Notes: a model not told the origin generated them from the letters alone. Counted from the stretch's first letter, positions 1 through 10,202 are shown. The stretch is 64,000 nt of DNA from Rhizobium jaguaris (GCF_003627755.1 NZ_CP032696.1:310001-374000), one strand, 5' to 3'. Made by a program: numbers and translations.

Positions 1-1
1 G

Positions 2-193
2 GTCGGTGCCCGCGTCTCCAAGGCAGCCCGCGACCGTGGCCTCATCGCCCGCGCCATGCCGCATGGTGATATCCTCGGCTTTGCCCCGCCGCTTGTCACC
101 ACAAAGGCGGAAATCGACGAGATCGTCTCCATCGCCGAGAAGGCGGTGCGCTGCGTGATCGACGACCTCGTTCTCAACGGCGAGAAAATCTGA
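2..193 (+). CDS. Class III (omega) aminotransferase, C-terminal end only
   Basis: An open frame runs in from the left edge and ends at TGA 191-193. The 63 visible residues contain an R-x-MPHGDILGFAPPL stretch followed by a helix rich in Glu and Ile, which is the usual C-terminal tail of PLP-dependent class III aminotransferases (omega-amino acid, putrescine or beta-alanine transaminases). The PLP lysine and substrate-deciding residues lie outside the window, so the substrate cannot be judged. The aldehyde dehydrogenase that follows 160 bp downstream on the same strand makes a transaminase/dehydrogenase pair plausible, in which the first enzyme makes an aldehyde and the second oxidises it; this is inference from gene order. 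Confidence 0.72.
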   Translation, partial: VGARVSKAARDRGLIARAMPHGDILGFAPPLVTTKAEIDEIVSIAEKAVRCVIDDLVLNGEKI

Positions 194-354
194 GTTAAGG
201 CGACCGGTACTGTTCTGGTCGAGCTCGAACGACCGGTCGCCATCGACCCATGCAATCGGATTCTGACAGGGCAGGGGAATCCACTTCCTGCCCTGATCGA
301 GAAGCTCAACCGTCGCGCGGCTTTGCGCACCATCAACAGAGAGGAAGCCGGCCT

Positions 355-1773
355 ATGACCGCTGCCAAACTTCATGTCACGACCAGCTTGGCACCGATCA
401 CCGTCCATAGCCCCTATGACGGATCTGTGCTGGGAACGATTGACGCCACCGATGCCAGCGAGATCGGCGAACTCATCGCCCGCGCCCGGCGCGGCGCCGA
501 ATTGTCGCGCAATCTGCCGAGACATAAGCGCGCAAGCATTCTCGAAGGGGCCGCTCAACTCATCGAGCGCCGTCGCGACGTCTTTGCCGAAACCATCGTG
601 CGCGAGGCCGGCAAGACGATCGTCCAGGCGCGCAAGGAAGTGCTCCGTTGCATCAACACGCTCAAGCTGTCTGCCGAAGAGGCTAAGCGCAATGCCGGCG
701 AAATCGTGCCTTTCGATGCCTATACCGGATCGGAACAGCGCCAGGGTTGGTTCACCCGCGAGCCGCTCGGCATCATCACCGCCATCACCCCCTACAACGA
801 TCCGTTGAACCTCGTCGCTCACAAGCTCGGCCCGGCGATTGCCGGCGGCAATGCCGTGCTCTTGAAGCCGTCGAACCTGACGCCGTTTTCGGCGATCAGG
901 CTGGTCGAGGTGCTTGTGGAAGCGGGCTTGCCGAAGGAGATCATCACCACCGCTCACGGCGACCGGGAATTGGTGACGGCTCTGATCTCCGAACGTGACG
1001 TGCGCATGGTGTCGTTCACCGGCGGCTTTGCCACCGGCGAGGCAATCAGCCGCAAGGCCGGCCTCAAGAAACTGGCGATGGAACTCGGCGGCAATGCTCC
1101 CGTCATCGTCATGGATGACTGCGACTTCGACATGGCGGTTGAAGGCTGCGTTTCCGGCGCCTTCTGGGCGGCTGGCCAGAATTGCATCGGCGCTCAGCGT
1201 GTGCTAATCCAAGCAGGGCTTTACGAGCGGTTCCGCGATGCCTCTGTCGCCGCAACGAAGAAGCTGAAGGCCGGCGATCCGCTGCTCGAAGGTACCGATG
1301 TCGGTCCGATGATCTCGAAGGAAGTTGCGGAACGCACCGAAGCAGCGGTCAATGAGGCCATTGTTGCCGGCGCGAAATTGCTTTGCGGCCACAAGCGTGA
1401 GGGATCGCTCTACCACCCGACGGTACTCGAGGGCACGCCGACGACCTGCCGCCTGTGGCAGGAAGAAGTGTTTGCTCCTGTCGTCGTGCTCGCGCCCTTC
1501 GAGACGCTCGATGAAGCGATCGAGATGGCCAACGATCCGGACTACAGCCTGCATGCCGGCATCTTCACCAGCAACCTCAATGTCGCGCTTGAGGCGGCGA
1601 ACAGGATCGAGGCCGGAGGCGTGATGATCAACGACTCTTCGGACTATCGCTTCGATGCCATGCCATTCGGCGGCTTCAAATACGGCAGCATGGGCCGGGA
1701 AGGCGTCCGTTTCGCCTACGAGGAAATGACCCAGCCCAAGGTGGTTTGCATCAATCGGCCCTACAGGTTCTAA
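355..1773 (+). CDS. NAD(P)-dependent aldehyde dehydrogenase
   Basis: Oxidises an aldehyde to the acid with NAD(P)+. The 472-residue protein has the whole ALDH fold: the Asn of PYNDP (N148), the KPS nucleotide-binding lysine (K171), the general-base glutamate in MELGGNAP (E243) and the catalytic cysteine in GQNCIGAQ (C277). I chose ATG 355 because GAGGAA lies 9-14 nt upstream and the protein then begins at a normal family N-terminus; an in-frame ATG at 250 would add 35 low-complexity residues. Length fits non-acylating ALDHs. The substrate is unknown: succinate-semialdehyde, lactaldehyde, phosphonoacetaldehyde and amino-aldehyde dehydrogenases all look alike at this level. Probably functionally paired with the aminotransferase upstream. 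Confidence 0.9.
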   Translation: MTAAKLHVTTSLAPITVHSPYDGSVLGTIDATDASEIGELIARARRGAELSRNLPRHKRASILEGAAQLIERRRDVFAETIVREAGKTIVQARKEVLRCINTLKLSAEEAKRNAGEIVPFDAYTGSEQRQGWFTREPLGIITAITPYNDPLNLVAHKLGPAIAGGNAVLLKPSNLTPFSAIRLVEVLVEAGLPKEIITTAHGDRELVTALISERDVRMVSFTGGFATGEAISRKAGLKKLAMELGGNAPVIVMDDCDFDMAVEGCVSGAFWAAGQNCIGAQRVLIQAGLYERFRDASVAATKKLKAGDPLLEGTDVGPMISKEVAERTEAAVNEAIVAGAKLLCGHKREGSLYHPTVLEGTPTTCRLWQEEVFAPVVVLAPFETLDEAIEMANDPDYSLHAGIFTSNLNVALEAANRIEAGGVMINDSSDYRFDAMPFGGFKYGSMGREGVRFAYEEMTQPKVVCINRPYRF

Positions 1774-2000
1774 CCCGTGCGTTCTGAGGACACCATGAGC
1801 GCGAAAGCAGGAACTAGACTGGGAATCAAATACGCAACCAAGCGAACGGTTCACGCCTCCCAAGGCAACCAGGCTGTCGCCGAGCACGTTTCGGTGACAG
1901 CCATTTCGCTTGCGTAATTCATTCGTCCGAGAGCTGCTCGCAATCGCGTCAGAAGAAACGAACCAACGGCAGAGCATTGGTTCCCGCGAGGCAGTGAGCT

Positions 2001-3638
2001 ATGCAGCACGAAAAATCGGTAGTCAGTTCGACGACGTTGGCGCCTCTCGAAAACAGAATATTTCGATCGCTCTGCTTAGCCACACAAATCTCCAGTATCG
2101 GTTGGCTCGTCCAGACCACGGCCGTCAGTTGGTTGATGGCGACGATTTCCACTTCCGATTTGATGGTCGCACTTGTTCAGGCTTCCTCAACACTCCCCTC
2201 GTTCTTTCTATCAATCTTCGCTGGAGCCCTCACCGACAGTTTCAGCCGACGTTGGGTGATGCTAGCCGGCCATTTCTTGATCGCAATGGCATCCATCACA
2301 CTAGCGTTTTCGGTGGCGATAGGCTTCGTTAGTCCATGGTTACTACTTGGATTGGGGTTTTTAGCAGGTTGCGGTTTCACCTTGAACGATCCAGCGTGGC
2401 ACGCCTCGGTCGGCGATATTCTTGAGAAACGCGATATTCCAGCCGCAGTGACGCTGCTGTCGATTGGCTACAACACTGCGCGCAGCGTTGGGCCGGCTTT
2501 AGGTGGTATCATCCTGGCTTATTTCGGGCCGCTTGCCGCGTTTGCATTGGCAGCGCTGAGCCACCTAGCTCCCTTGAACGCAGTCTGGCGTGGCAAATGG
2601 CAAGTTCGCCAGCCACCACTTCCGCGTGAACGGATCATAACAGCAATTCACGACGGCATGCGGTTTACGGCGATGTCTTCGGAAATCGGAGCGGCGACTG
2701 TGCGTGCAACGATTTTCGGGATGTCAAGCATATCTATCCTCGCCCTGCTGCCCATCGTCGTCAGGGACCAACTGGCGGGCGGACCGGTGGTTTATGGCAT
2801 CTTGCTGGCCGGCTTCGGTGCAGGCGCGTTCATTGCCGGTATGAGCAACAGCATCCTGAGGCGCATGATGCCACAAGAACGACTGATCATGCTCGGATCT
2901 CTCAGCTGCGCCGCATGTTGCCTCACGATCGCATTCGCTCCGTCGGTAATAGTCGCGGCGGTTGCGCTGGCAGTTGCGGGCGCGGGATGGGTTATAACAT
3001 GGACGGGGATCGACGTGGCTGTGCAGATGGCAAGTCCCAGATGGGTCGTTGGGCGAACCCTATCTATCTACTATACATTTACCTACGGCGGCATTGCAGT
3101 CGGCAGTTGGGTTTGGGGCGCTGTTGCGCAGAACTACTCATTGACGTGGGCCCTGGTCAGCTGCGCGGTAGTTTTGTTGCTTGTTGCCGCAGTCGGGAGA
3201 GTGTTGCCCATATTGCCTTGGGAAGAGCAAGAGCAAGAGGACTTTGAGTTCACGCCACCCACTTTAGCGCTCGACGTGACGCCGAGGAGCGGTCCCATTG
3301 TCGTCAAAGTGGAATATTCTATTCCGGAAGGGAGCGTTGACGACTTTCTTGGACTTATGCGCGAAAGGCGTAGAGTCCAGAGCAGGGCTGGAGCCCGGAG
3401 TTGGACGCTCCAGCGGAACCTCCAGTTCCCTTCGCTATGGACGGAGACGTTCCGGACGCCGACCTGGCTGGATTTCTTACGCCTCAACCATCGGCTTACG
3501 GCGAATGACAAGGAAATAGGCGCACGATTGATGCGATTGCATTCAGCAGATCGTCCACCTGAAACGACATTTTCGATAGAGCGACCGGCAGGCGCGTCCC
3601 GTAAGTCAGATCAGAACCCCTATTTGTCTCGCCTCTAA
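2001..3638 (+). CDS. MFS_3-type (EntS-like) exporter with C-terminal extension
   Basis: Integral membrane transporter of the major facilitator superfamily. About 410 residues carry the hydrophobic segments; the loop sequence DSFSRR near residue 87 is the expected MFS motif A region, and [12 protein letters not shown] in the first half is typical of the EntS/MFS_3 family (siderophore and antibiotic exporters). A soluble tail of about 130 residues follows (charged linker EEQEQED, then a monooxygenase-like alpha/beta region), as in full-length MFS_3 proteins of about 520-550 residues. GAGG lies about 9 nt before ATG 2001. Two close paralogues occur at the other end of the window (61284-62948 and from 63299). 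The cargo is unknown; export of a small metabolite is inferred from family. Confidence 0.88.
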   Translation: MQHEKSVVSSTTLAPLENRIFRSLCLATQISSIGWLVQTTAVSWLMATISTSDLMVALVQASSTLPSFFLSIFAGALTDSFSRRWVMLAGHFLIAMASITLAFSVAIGFVSPWLLLGLGFLAGCGFTLNDPAWHASVGDILEKRDIPAAVTLLSIGYNTARSVGPALGGIILAYFGPLAAFALAALSHLAPLNAVWRGKWQVRQPPLPRERIITAIHDGMRFTAMSSEIGAATVRATIFGMSSISILALLPIVVRDQLAGGPVVYGILLAGFGAGAFIAGMSNSILRRMMPQERLIMLGSLSCAACCLTIAFAPSVIVAAVALAVAGAGWVITWTGIDVAVQMASPRWVVGRTLSIYYTFTYGGIAVGSWVWGAVAQNYSLTWALVSCAVVLLLVAAVGRVLPILPWEEQEQEDFEFTPPTLALDVTPRSGPIVVKVEYSIPEGSVDDFLGLMRERRRVQSRAGARSWTLQRNLQFPSLWTETFRTPTWLDFLRLNHRLTANDKEIGARLMRLHSADRPPETTFSIERPAGASRKSDQNPYLSRL

Positions 3639-3726
3639 CATCGTAACCGAGTTCTGTCACACGCACAACTGCGAATCTATCAAATGCCGGCGGGACGCGC
3701 GACGCCTGGAACCAAGAAGGAATGCT

Positions 3727-4474
3727 ATGCCTGCGAGACTTTCAGTAAATTTGAATGCTATCGCCCTTTTGCGCAACCGCCGCGACCTACCATGGCCTTG
3801 TAGACCTCGGTCGCATCTCGCTAGAAGCGGGCGCAAGCGGGCTGACAGTGCACCCTCGCCCCGACCAGCGTCACGTCCGCTTCTCCGACCTGGGTCCTAT
3901 TCGGGCGCTGATCGACGGCTCTTTTTCGGGAGTAGAGTTCAACTTGGAAGGCTTTCCAGATGAAACTTTCTTGCGTCTAGTAGAGAAGCATCTGCCGGAG
4001 CAGGTTACCATAGTTCCGGACGGCCCCTCGCAAGCAACTTCGGATCATGGCTGGGAGTTTCGCAAGAGCCACAGACTGCATGAAAACGTAATCCAGCGCC
4101 TAAAAAAACTGAACGTGCGGGTATCAGTCTTCGTCAATGGCGAGCCGGACAGCGAGGCGCTGAAGATTGCAAAAGAGATTGGAGCCGACCGGGTTGAACT
4201 GTGCACCGGCCCCTATGGTGCCTGTTATAACGATCCTGCAAGAGCTGTGCGTATGCTTGACGCGCTTGGAAAGACGGCGGAGCTCGCGCTTGACCTCGGT
4301 CTCGCGGTCAATGCCGGCCATGACTTGACGGTTGCAAATCTACCGGCGCTCGTCGCCCGCGTTCCCAAATTGGCGGAAGTTTCGATCGGACATGGTTTGA
4401 TAGCCGACGCCCTCGAATATGGGATCAGCCAGTCTGTACGGCGATTTCGGCGCGTGTGCGGTCAGGACGTATGA
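3727..4474 (+). pseudogene. pdxJ: Pyridoxine 5'-phosphate synthase, frameshifted near N-terminus
   Basis: PdxJ condenses 1-deoxyxylulose 5-phosphate with 3-amino-2-oxopropyl phosphate to make pyridoxine 5'-phosphate. The start ([20 protein letters not shown]) is in one frame from ATG 3727, preceded by AAGGA; from about position 3798 the protein continues in the next frame as [20 protein letters not shown] and on to a normal C-terminus. Family active-site features are present: [21 protein letters not shown] and [12 protein letters not shown] 2-base loss or 1-base gain explains the break. Either this is an extra, decaying plasmid-type pdxJ or the read has an indel. An in-frame ATG at 3755 could give a shortened product lacking strand 1 of the barrel, unlikely to be active. 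Confidence 0.85.
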
Positions 4475-5100
4475 GGGCTAGAGGAGATTTTCAAGAGTGG
4501 CGCTATAGTTGCTTTCAGGAGTTGAACGCTCCGCATCCTGAAACTTGGTGCATAGGCTTGAACCTAGGCCGTTTGTGACCCTACGGTGTCGCCCTCCATT
4601 ATTGCGGCGAGAGCGAAGGCAAAAGATTGGGTCGACCGACTGAAGCGCGCTGGCCATGCTTAGTCCGGCTCTTATGTTCGTACGACCCTTCGCTCGGCGC
4701 TATGCGCGCCGATGAGCGCCAGAATTCTGCAGGGAGCATCGGAACTACGCAGGACTTCTGCGTGACGCCCGTATTTACGCAGCCCCGGATAAGCTGGACG
4801 GGGGTAGCTTAGAGCGCAAGTTACGCTTCAATATGGAACAATTGAGATTTCCTCCGGCTTGCAGAATACCACATTTTTCCTAGCGAGCCCGAACGTCTTC
4901 TGTGGCATATTTGTTACAAGGGAATTGTATAGTTATGTAACGAGCTTAGATGATTCTTTTGGCCCTCGGGTGACACGCCAAATCGCAGGAATGTAACAAA
5001 GAAGCCAGCACTGTGAACGCTCTATTTCCAAGCTCAAGATTGCGGTCACAGCACTACTCATACTCATCACAAGATCAAAAATCGGGAGAAATAGTCCCTC
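4475..5100. other. 626-bp intergenic region upstream of the acylase gene
   Basis: No convincing gene. The part from about 4840 is more AT-rich and is the likely promoter region for the downstream gene. It holds an inverted repeat, GTTACA at 4913-4918 and TGTAAC at 4936-4941 (17-nt spacer), which may be an operator or chance. No nod box or sigma-54 promoter was recognised. Confidence 0.4.
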
Positions 5101-7467
5101 ATGGCCGCGGAAGATAGACTTGATATCGAAGTGCGAACAATTAACCTTAAAGGTCTGAACGGGCCTGCCGAGATTGCGGTTGACCGATGGGGTGTCGCCC
5201 ACATTCGCGCTAAGACCCTTGAGGATCTTTTTTTCGTGCAGGGCTACAATGCGGCGAGGGATCGCCTGTGGCAGATCGACCTTTGGCGTAAACGAGGTCT
5301 CGGACTGTTGGCGGCCGATTTTGGTCCAGGATTTCTGGAGCAAGATCGGGCCTGTCGGCTGATGCTTTATCGCGGAGATATGGATGCAGAGTGGGCGGCT
5401 TATTCGCCCGACGCGAAGCTTGTCTGCGAGGCGTTCGTCGCCGGTGTCAACGCCTTTGTCGAGCGCATAGAGCAGGGCGGCGAAAACCTCCCCCCGGAAT
5501 TCGAAAAGCTTGATAGCCGGCCATCGCGTTGGAAAGCAGAAGACGTCGTTCGAATCCGGAGCCATTGCCTCACATATAATGCAGTTTTGGAAATCGCACG
5601 GGCTAACGTGCTGGCGACGTCTGGAGCCACGGCGGATATCCTTCGCAGCCAGCTCGAACCGCACGTACAGCCCGTGGCAGATCCAAACCTCAGGCTCTCG
5701 GATATTCCGTTGGCGGTTGCCGACCTGCTAAAGCTGGCAAAAGCACCCGTTAGCTTCAGTCCGAGACGTCTTGCCGCTACTTTGAGTCAGGCGCGCCTTT
5801 GGAATCGCTTGGATGTTAACGGTGAGGTGGAGCAATCGACTACTTCAGAAGGCTCCAACAACTGGGTGGTTTCGCCACAGCGCAGCGCAACCGGTCGTCC
5901 AATTATGGCTACGGATCCGCACCGGGCGCAAACTGTGCCGTCGCTCCGCTACATGGTCCACCTTTCGATGCCAGGCTTGAATCTGATTGGCGCCGGCGAG
6001 CCAGCTGTTCCAGGCATTGCGTTGGGCCACAACGGCCACAGCGCTTTCTCGCTCACCATCTCCGGGGCTGACCAAGAAGATATTTATGTCTACGAAACTC
6101 ATTCGGGCGATCCCGCTGTATATCGTTACAACGACGGATGGGAATCCATGAGGATCGTTGAGGAAATATTTGAGGTCAAGGGTTGTGAACCGCAGACACT
6201 ACCATTGCGCTTCACCCGGCACGGTCCAGTTATCTACGAAGATCCTGACAGTCGCAAATCATTTGCCATACGGACTGTATGGAACGAACCGGGCAGCGCT
6301 CCGTACTTAGCAAGCTTATCGGCTATGCGTGCAAAAACTTTCAGCGAGTACTGCGAGGCCCTTAGGGGATGGGGGACGCCTTCAACAAACCATCTCTATG
6401 CAGACGTGAGTGGGACTATTGGTTGGCAGATCGCCGGGAGGACTCCAATTCGGCCAAACTGGAATGGGCTTCTGCCAGTGCCAGGTGATGGCCGATACGA
6501 GTGGAGCGGTTTTGTTGCGTTAGTAGATCTGCCGTCAGCGGTCGACCCCGAACAGGGCTTCCTTGCGACAGCCAACGAAATGAATTTACCCGACGGTGGG
6601 GAGAAGAGTAAGTCTCCAATTGGTTACGAATGGGGGGAAAGAAGCCGAGCGCAGCGGATCCATCACGTGTTGAACGGCCAGCCGCAGCACACGGTTTACG
6701 ACTCTTGCAGACTGCAAAACGATCTTTATTCAATGCCGGCGGAGCGATTCCAAGCTGTCCTGCGGGAGCAACGTTTTAAAGGAGACACAGCTCGTCGGGC
6801 GGCTGCTCATATGCTTTCCTGGGATTGCGTGCTGAACGCCGAATCGTCACCTGCGGTGCTGTTTGAAAACTGGCTCACCAAGCACCTAAAGCCGAGGATT
6901 TTCCAAATCTTCGCCCAGGAAGAGTACAGCTGTCTACTACAACCCGGTAATATCCAATCTATCCTCTCGGTGGTGGAAAGGCCTGAACAATGGATCGGCA
7001 CTGATGCTGAGAAAACACGCCAGGAAATTCTGGAACAGACGTTGGCAGCCGCATGGCGCGACTGTGAGGCATGCCTCGGAGCAGACCCTACAAATTGGCA
7101 ATGGGGCCAGATGCACAGATTATCATTGAACCATGCGGTGAGCCGCGCCTTCCCCGAACTCTCGGCATCCTTTGACATTGAACCGATGCAAATTGGGGGC
7201 AGTGACTCGACCATCATGTACGCGGCATACCGCTCCCACGATTTTCAAACAACAACCGGTCCGTCGATGCGAATGGTTATCGACGTAGGAGACTGGGACA
7301 ACTGCCTCTTCGTGAACCTCCCCGGGCAGTCGGGAGATCCGCGCTGCTCGCACTATCGGGATCTCAAGGAAACCTGGCTTGGCGGCGACTACAAGCCGCT
7401 GCTCTATTCGTGCCGAGCGATCGATGAGGCGACAGAGTTGCGGATCGTGTTGAACCCGGCTGAGTAA
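5101..7467 (+). CDS. Penicillin acylase family Ntn-hydrolase (possible AHL or amide acylase), no signal peptide
   Basis: Members of this family hydrolyse amide bonds of beta-lactams, N-acyl-homoserine lactones or other N-acyl compounds after autocatalytic cleavage that exposes an N-terminal serine. The 788-residue protein has the alpha-chain start (DRWGVAHIRA, then GYNAARDRLWQIDLWR), a linker, and the cleavage/nucleophile site EG-SNNWVVSP with Ser252 as the expected new N-terminus of the beta chain; TDPHRA follows as usual. The start is fixed: GGGAG precedes ATG 5101 and an in-frame TAG lies at 5092-5094. The N-terminus is polar with no signal peptide, whereas classical penicillin and AHL acylases are periplasmic, so a cytoplasmic role is suggested. 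Substrate unknown; AHL degradation is conceivable given the LuxR protein at 47178. Confidence 0.88.
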   Translation: MAAEDRLDIEVRTINLKGLNGPAEIAVDRWGVAHIRAKTLEDLFFVQGYNAARDRLWQIDLWRKRGLGLLAADFGPGFLEQDRACRLMLYRGDMDAEWAAYSPDAKLVCEAFVAGVNAFVERIEQGGENLPPEFEKLDSRPSRWKAEDVVRIRSHCLTYNAVLEIARANVLATSGATADILRSQLEPHVQPVADPNLRLSDIPLAVADLLKLAKAPVSFSPRRLAATLSQARLWNRLDVNGEVEQSTTSEGSNNWVVSPQRSATGRPIMATDPHRAQTVPSLRYMVHLSMPGLNLIGAGEPAVPGIALGHNGHSAFSLTISGADQEDIYVYETHSGDPAVYRYNDGWESMRIVEEIFEVKGCEPQTLPLRFTRHGPVIYEDPDSRKSFAIRTVWNEPGSAPYLASLSAMRAKTFSEYCEALRGWGTPSTNHLYADVSGTIGWQIAGRTPIRPNWNGLLPVPGDGRYEWSGFVALVDLPSAVDPEQGFLATANEMNLPDGGEKSKSPIGYEWGERSRAQRIHHVLNGQPQHTVYDSCRLQNDLYSMPAERFQAVLREQRFKGDTARRAAAHMLSWDCVLNAESSPAVLFENWLTKHLKPRIFQIFAQEEYSCLLQPGNIQSILSVVERPEQWIGTDAEKTRQEILEQTLAAAWRDCEACLGADPTNWQWGQMHRLSLNHAVSRAFPELSASFDIEPMQIGGSDSTIMYAAYRSHDFQTTTGPSMRMVIDVGDWDNCLFVNLPGQSGDPRCSHYRDLKETWLGGDYKPLLYSCRAIDEATELRIVLNPAE

Positions 7468-8379
7468 GCGAGTGTGGATCGCCCCATTCACCGACGCATT
7501 GGGTGGGCGTGCCAGATATACATTCATTGAAGGGACACTCCATTGTATCGCTCACAGAGTCTGCGATATATCGCTACGTTCGAACAGCTCCGATCTTCTT
7601 CTATATCGACGCGCGGCGGCCGGTCGCCCGTTTAGCAAGAGGTGATCAGCGCCGTTGGAAACCTTTTCTCGCAGACGACGTACCGACCATGGGCAGATAC
7701 ATTGCCGGAAAGGTGTTTCACTGCCTTTCACGGCCAAACAAACACAATTGTTTCGCTTGGCTTTGAGGTCCCGCTGGAAGTCATCTTTCGCATGCAGTTG
7801 GCGACGCGAGCCAGGGGGAGGGGATGTCGCGGCGGTTGCCGTGGCATTGAAGCGATTGCTTCTCGACTTAGGTGATACCGAAGCAACACACAGGGCTCTA
7901 TGCCAGCATCAACTTTCTCGAAGGCCACGCCACGCGCATTGCTGGGCCTGATGGTGTCGAACAACGGGGCGACATTCATCTGGGAGTTACCGCAATGGCC
8001 TATACGAGATATCCTAATCATCGTAGACGCTTTCTTGGAGCCTTCGCTGCTTTGTCACCCATGGAAGTTCGATCGGATGAGAACTCTTGAAAGCCGCATC
8101 GCGCTGGCAAGACTTTCTTCGCTGACGTTGGCAGCAAACTGGCGCTTCGTTGCACCAATGGACCTAGACTCGTGCTTTGGTGCGAAAAAGTGAGCGACCG
8201 GTGACGCGAACACTTGGTTGGTAGCTGATCTGCAGAATGACAGTGCAATGCAACGTGTTCATTCGGAGTTTTCCGTCCTGTGAAGAGGGGCGCGAAGGTC
8301 GACGCCCAACTTGCAAACCGGGACCGGCATCGACACGGTAAAGTGACATCTAAGTGCATTTACGTTGCTTAGGTAGGCC
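7468..8379. other. About 0.9 kb without a recognisable gene
   Basis: Only short overlapping open frames with no recognisable family. The stretch separates the acylase gene from the mobile block and ends in the short group II intron scar. It probably represents decayed DNA; nothing specific can be named. Confidence 0.35.
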
Positions 8380-8398
8380 GGTCCCGGTAGGGACGATG
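8380..8398 (-). repeat. 19-nt scar of a group II intron 3' end with exon, truncated by IS3
   Basis: The reverse complement of these 19 bases is identical to 34018-34036, which covers the last bases of the group II intron fragment (ending in CCCTAC) plus the first exon bases (CGGGACC). The match stops where IS3 copy 1 begins. I infer that a second copy of the same intron once lay here on the minus strand and that all but its last dozen bases were removed when IS3 arrived or mediated a deletion. Confidence 0.6.
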
Positions 8399-8482
8399 AG
8401 AGCTGGCTCGGGAAATTTGGACAGCAAGGATAAGTGGAATTTCTGCCTGACTTCGGCTTAGATGCCGGGAACAGGAGATACC

Positions 8483-8794
8483 ATGACAAGACGACCGCGC
8501 CGGAACCATAGCCCGGCTTTCAAGGCGAAAGTGGCGCTTGCCGCCATTAGGGGCGAACAGACGCTGGTGGAATTATCCCAGCAGTTCGACGTGCATGCCA
8601 ATCAGATCAAGCAGTGGAAAGACCAGCTCCTTGAGGGGGCGACGGGCGTTTTCGGCGATGACGCCAAAGCGGAACCGGCGGCTCCGACCGTCGATGTCAA
8701 AACCCTGCACGCCAAGATTGGGGAACTGACGTTAGAGAATGATTTTTTATCCAGTGCGCTCGGCAAAGCCGGATTGCTGAGCGGAAAGAAATGA
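8483..8794 (+). CDS. IS3-family OrfA (helix-turn-helix transposase subunit), copy 1
   Basis: The 103-residue protein begins MTRRPRRNHSPAFKAKVALA, a typical OrfA N-terminus, with a helix-turn-helix (LVELSQQFDVHANQIKQWK) that binds the IS ends and a C-terminal leucine-zipper-like helix (LHAKIGELTLENDFL). ATG 8483 is preferred because GGAG lies 7 nt upstream; an in-frame ATG at 8462 has no such site. Its stop overlaps the orfB start (ATGA at 8791), so the two are translationally coupled, as in IS3-type elements that make OrfA, OrfB or an OrfAB fusion. Confidence 0.88.
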   Translation: MTRRPRRNHSPAFKAKVALAAIRGEQTLVELSQQFDVHANQIKQWKDQLLEGATGVFGDDAKAEPAAPTVDVKTLHAKIGELTLENDFLSSALGKAGLLSGKK

Positions 8795-9610
8795 TCAATC
8801 GCGAGCACAAACTGTCCGTCGTTCGCCAGGCGAAGCTTCTCGGCTTCAGCCGTGGCAGCGTCTATTATTCGCCGCGTCCTGCGTCAGACGGCGATCTGGC
8901 TCTGATGCGGCGGATTGACGAACTGCATCTCGATTATCCCTTCGCCGGAAGTCGCATGTTGCAAGGGCTTTTGAAGGCCGACGGGCTTGTCGCGGGGCGG
9001 CTTCACGTCGCGACGCTGATGAAGAAGATGGGCATTGAGGCGATCTACCGTCGTCCGAATACGTCGAAACCAGCACTTGGTCACAAGGTCTATCCATATC
9101 TGCTCAGGAAGCTGGCGGTCACCAGACCCAACCAGGTATGGGCAATGGACCTGACCTACGTCCCCATGGCGCGGGGCTTTGTCTATCTCTGCGCCGTCGT
9201 CGATTGGTTCAGTCGCCGAGTGCTTTCATGGCGGCTGTCGATCACGATGGAGACGGCTTTTTGTATCGAGGCGGTCGAGGAAGCTCTTTGCCGATATGGC
9301 AGGCCAGAGATCTTCAATACCGACCAGGGATCGCAGTTCACCTCCGTTGACTTTTAAGAAGGCCGGGATTGAAATCTCGATGGATGGCAAGGGCGCATGG
9401 CGCGACAACGTCTTCGTCGAGCGGCTCTGGCGGTCGATCAAATATGAGGAGATCTATCTCCATGCCTACAAAAGCGTGCCGGAGGCTCGTGCCGGAATTG
9501 GTCGTTATATAAGCTTTTACAACCAACGACGCCCACATTCATCGCTTGACCGGCAGACGCCGGATCAGGCTTACTTCAACGCGCTGACACCGATGATGGT
9601 AGCAGCATAA
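8791..9610 (+). pseudogene. IS3-family OrfB transposase, frameshifted between DDE residues, copy 1
   Basis: OrfB is the DDE integrase domain. The first frame (8791-9357) includes the helical region, the first aspartate in WAMDLTYV and the second in FNTDQGSQFTS, then hits TAA right after SVDF. The rest (KKAGIEISMDGKGAWRDNVFVERLW, carrying the catalytic Glu in VERLW) follows in the +1 frame up to 9610. Compared with ordinary OrfB proteins about four residues are missing at the junction, so an 11-bp deletion is the likely cause. The junction reads GAC TTT TAA G, where a +1 slip of tRNA-Phe from TTT to TTT would restore the frame. The same lesion is present in copy 2. Confidence 0.85.
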
Positions 9611-9672
9611 TCGAGGCGGAAATCCACTTAGCGAAACGCCCGGAACTGTTCAGACAAACCGAGCCAACTCAG

Positions 9673-10202
9673 TCGGCGAAGGTTCATCCGGACTATCATG
9701 TCGAGGTCGACAAGACCTTCTACTCGGTGCCACATCGGTTGATTGGATGCACCCTCCAGGTGCGGCTCACCCACCGGGTGGTCGAGATCTTTCACGATCA
9801 CCAGCGTGTCGCCAGCCATGTTCGCCGCTCCCAGCGTTCCGGCCACGTCACTGTCAACGACTATATGCCCAAGGCGCATCAGCGCTATGCCAACACCACG
9901 CCAGCCAATCTGATCGGCCGTGCGACCCAGATCGGCCCCAATGCCGCCATCCTGGTCGAACGCATGATGCGCGACAGGCCGCATCCGGAACAAGGATACC
10001 GCTCGGCCATGGGCATTCTGTCACTGGCACCGCGCTATGGATCGCAACGCCTCGATGCGGCCTGTGAGCGGGCGCTCACCATCAATGCCATCACCTATTC
10101 CTCCGTCGCCTCCATCCTCAAATCCGGCCTCGACCGCAGGCTGAACATGCGGCCGCCACACCTGCGCATACCAATATCCGTGGCCGATCCTACTATCAGT
10201 GA
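9673..10202 (+). pseudogene. IS21-family istA, C-terminal remnant (outer element)
   Basis: Directly after IS3 an open frame reads SAKVHPDYHVEVDKTFYSVPHR, the C-terminal half of an IstA transposase, through RPHPEQGYRSAMGILSL to about 10150; a frameshift there puts the normal C-terminus (NIRGRSYYQ) in the next frame, ending at TGA 10200-10202. The DDE catalytic part is absent, removed at the IS3 junction. The companion istB starts 12 bp downstream, as in IS21 operons. Dead gene. Confidence 0.85.

Larger units (their letters stand above)
8401..9669 (+). mobile_element. IS3-family insertion sequence, copy 1 (frameshifted)
   Basis: Element of about 1269 bp with imperfect terminal inverted repeats AGCTGGCTCGG...ACAG (left) and AGTTGGCTCGG...ACAG (right, complement). 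It contains orfA and a broken orfB. Its sequence appears identical to copy 2 at 45227-46495, same orientation. The flanks do not form a 3-bp target duplication (GAG left, CAG right): on the left lies the intron scar and on the right the middle of an IS21-type istA. This suggests the copy sits at a deletion or recombination junction rather than at an undisturbed insertion site. Confidence 0.88.

Noticed and set aside
1204..1977. 257-residue minus-strand open frame opposite the aldehyde dehydrogenase
   Set aside because: It is the antisense of a well-conserved ALDH gene in GC-rich DNA and has no recognisable domain.
4913..4941. Inverted repeat GTTACA/TGTAAC upstream of the acylase gene as an operator
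   Set aside because: Arms are only 6 bp with a 17-nt spacer; too weak to call a regulatory site.
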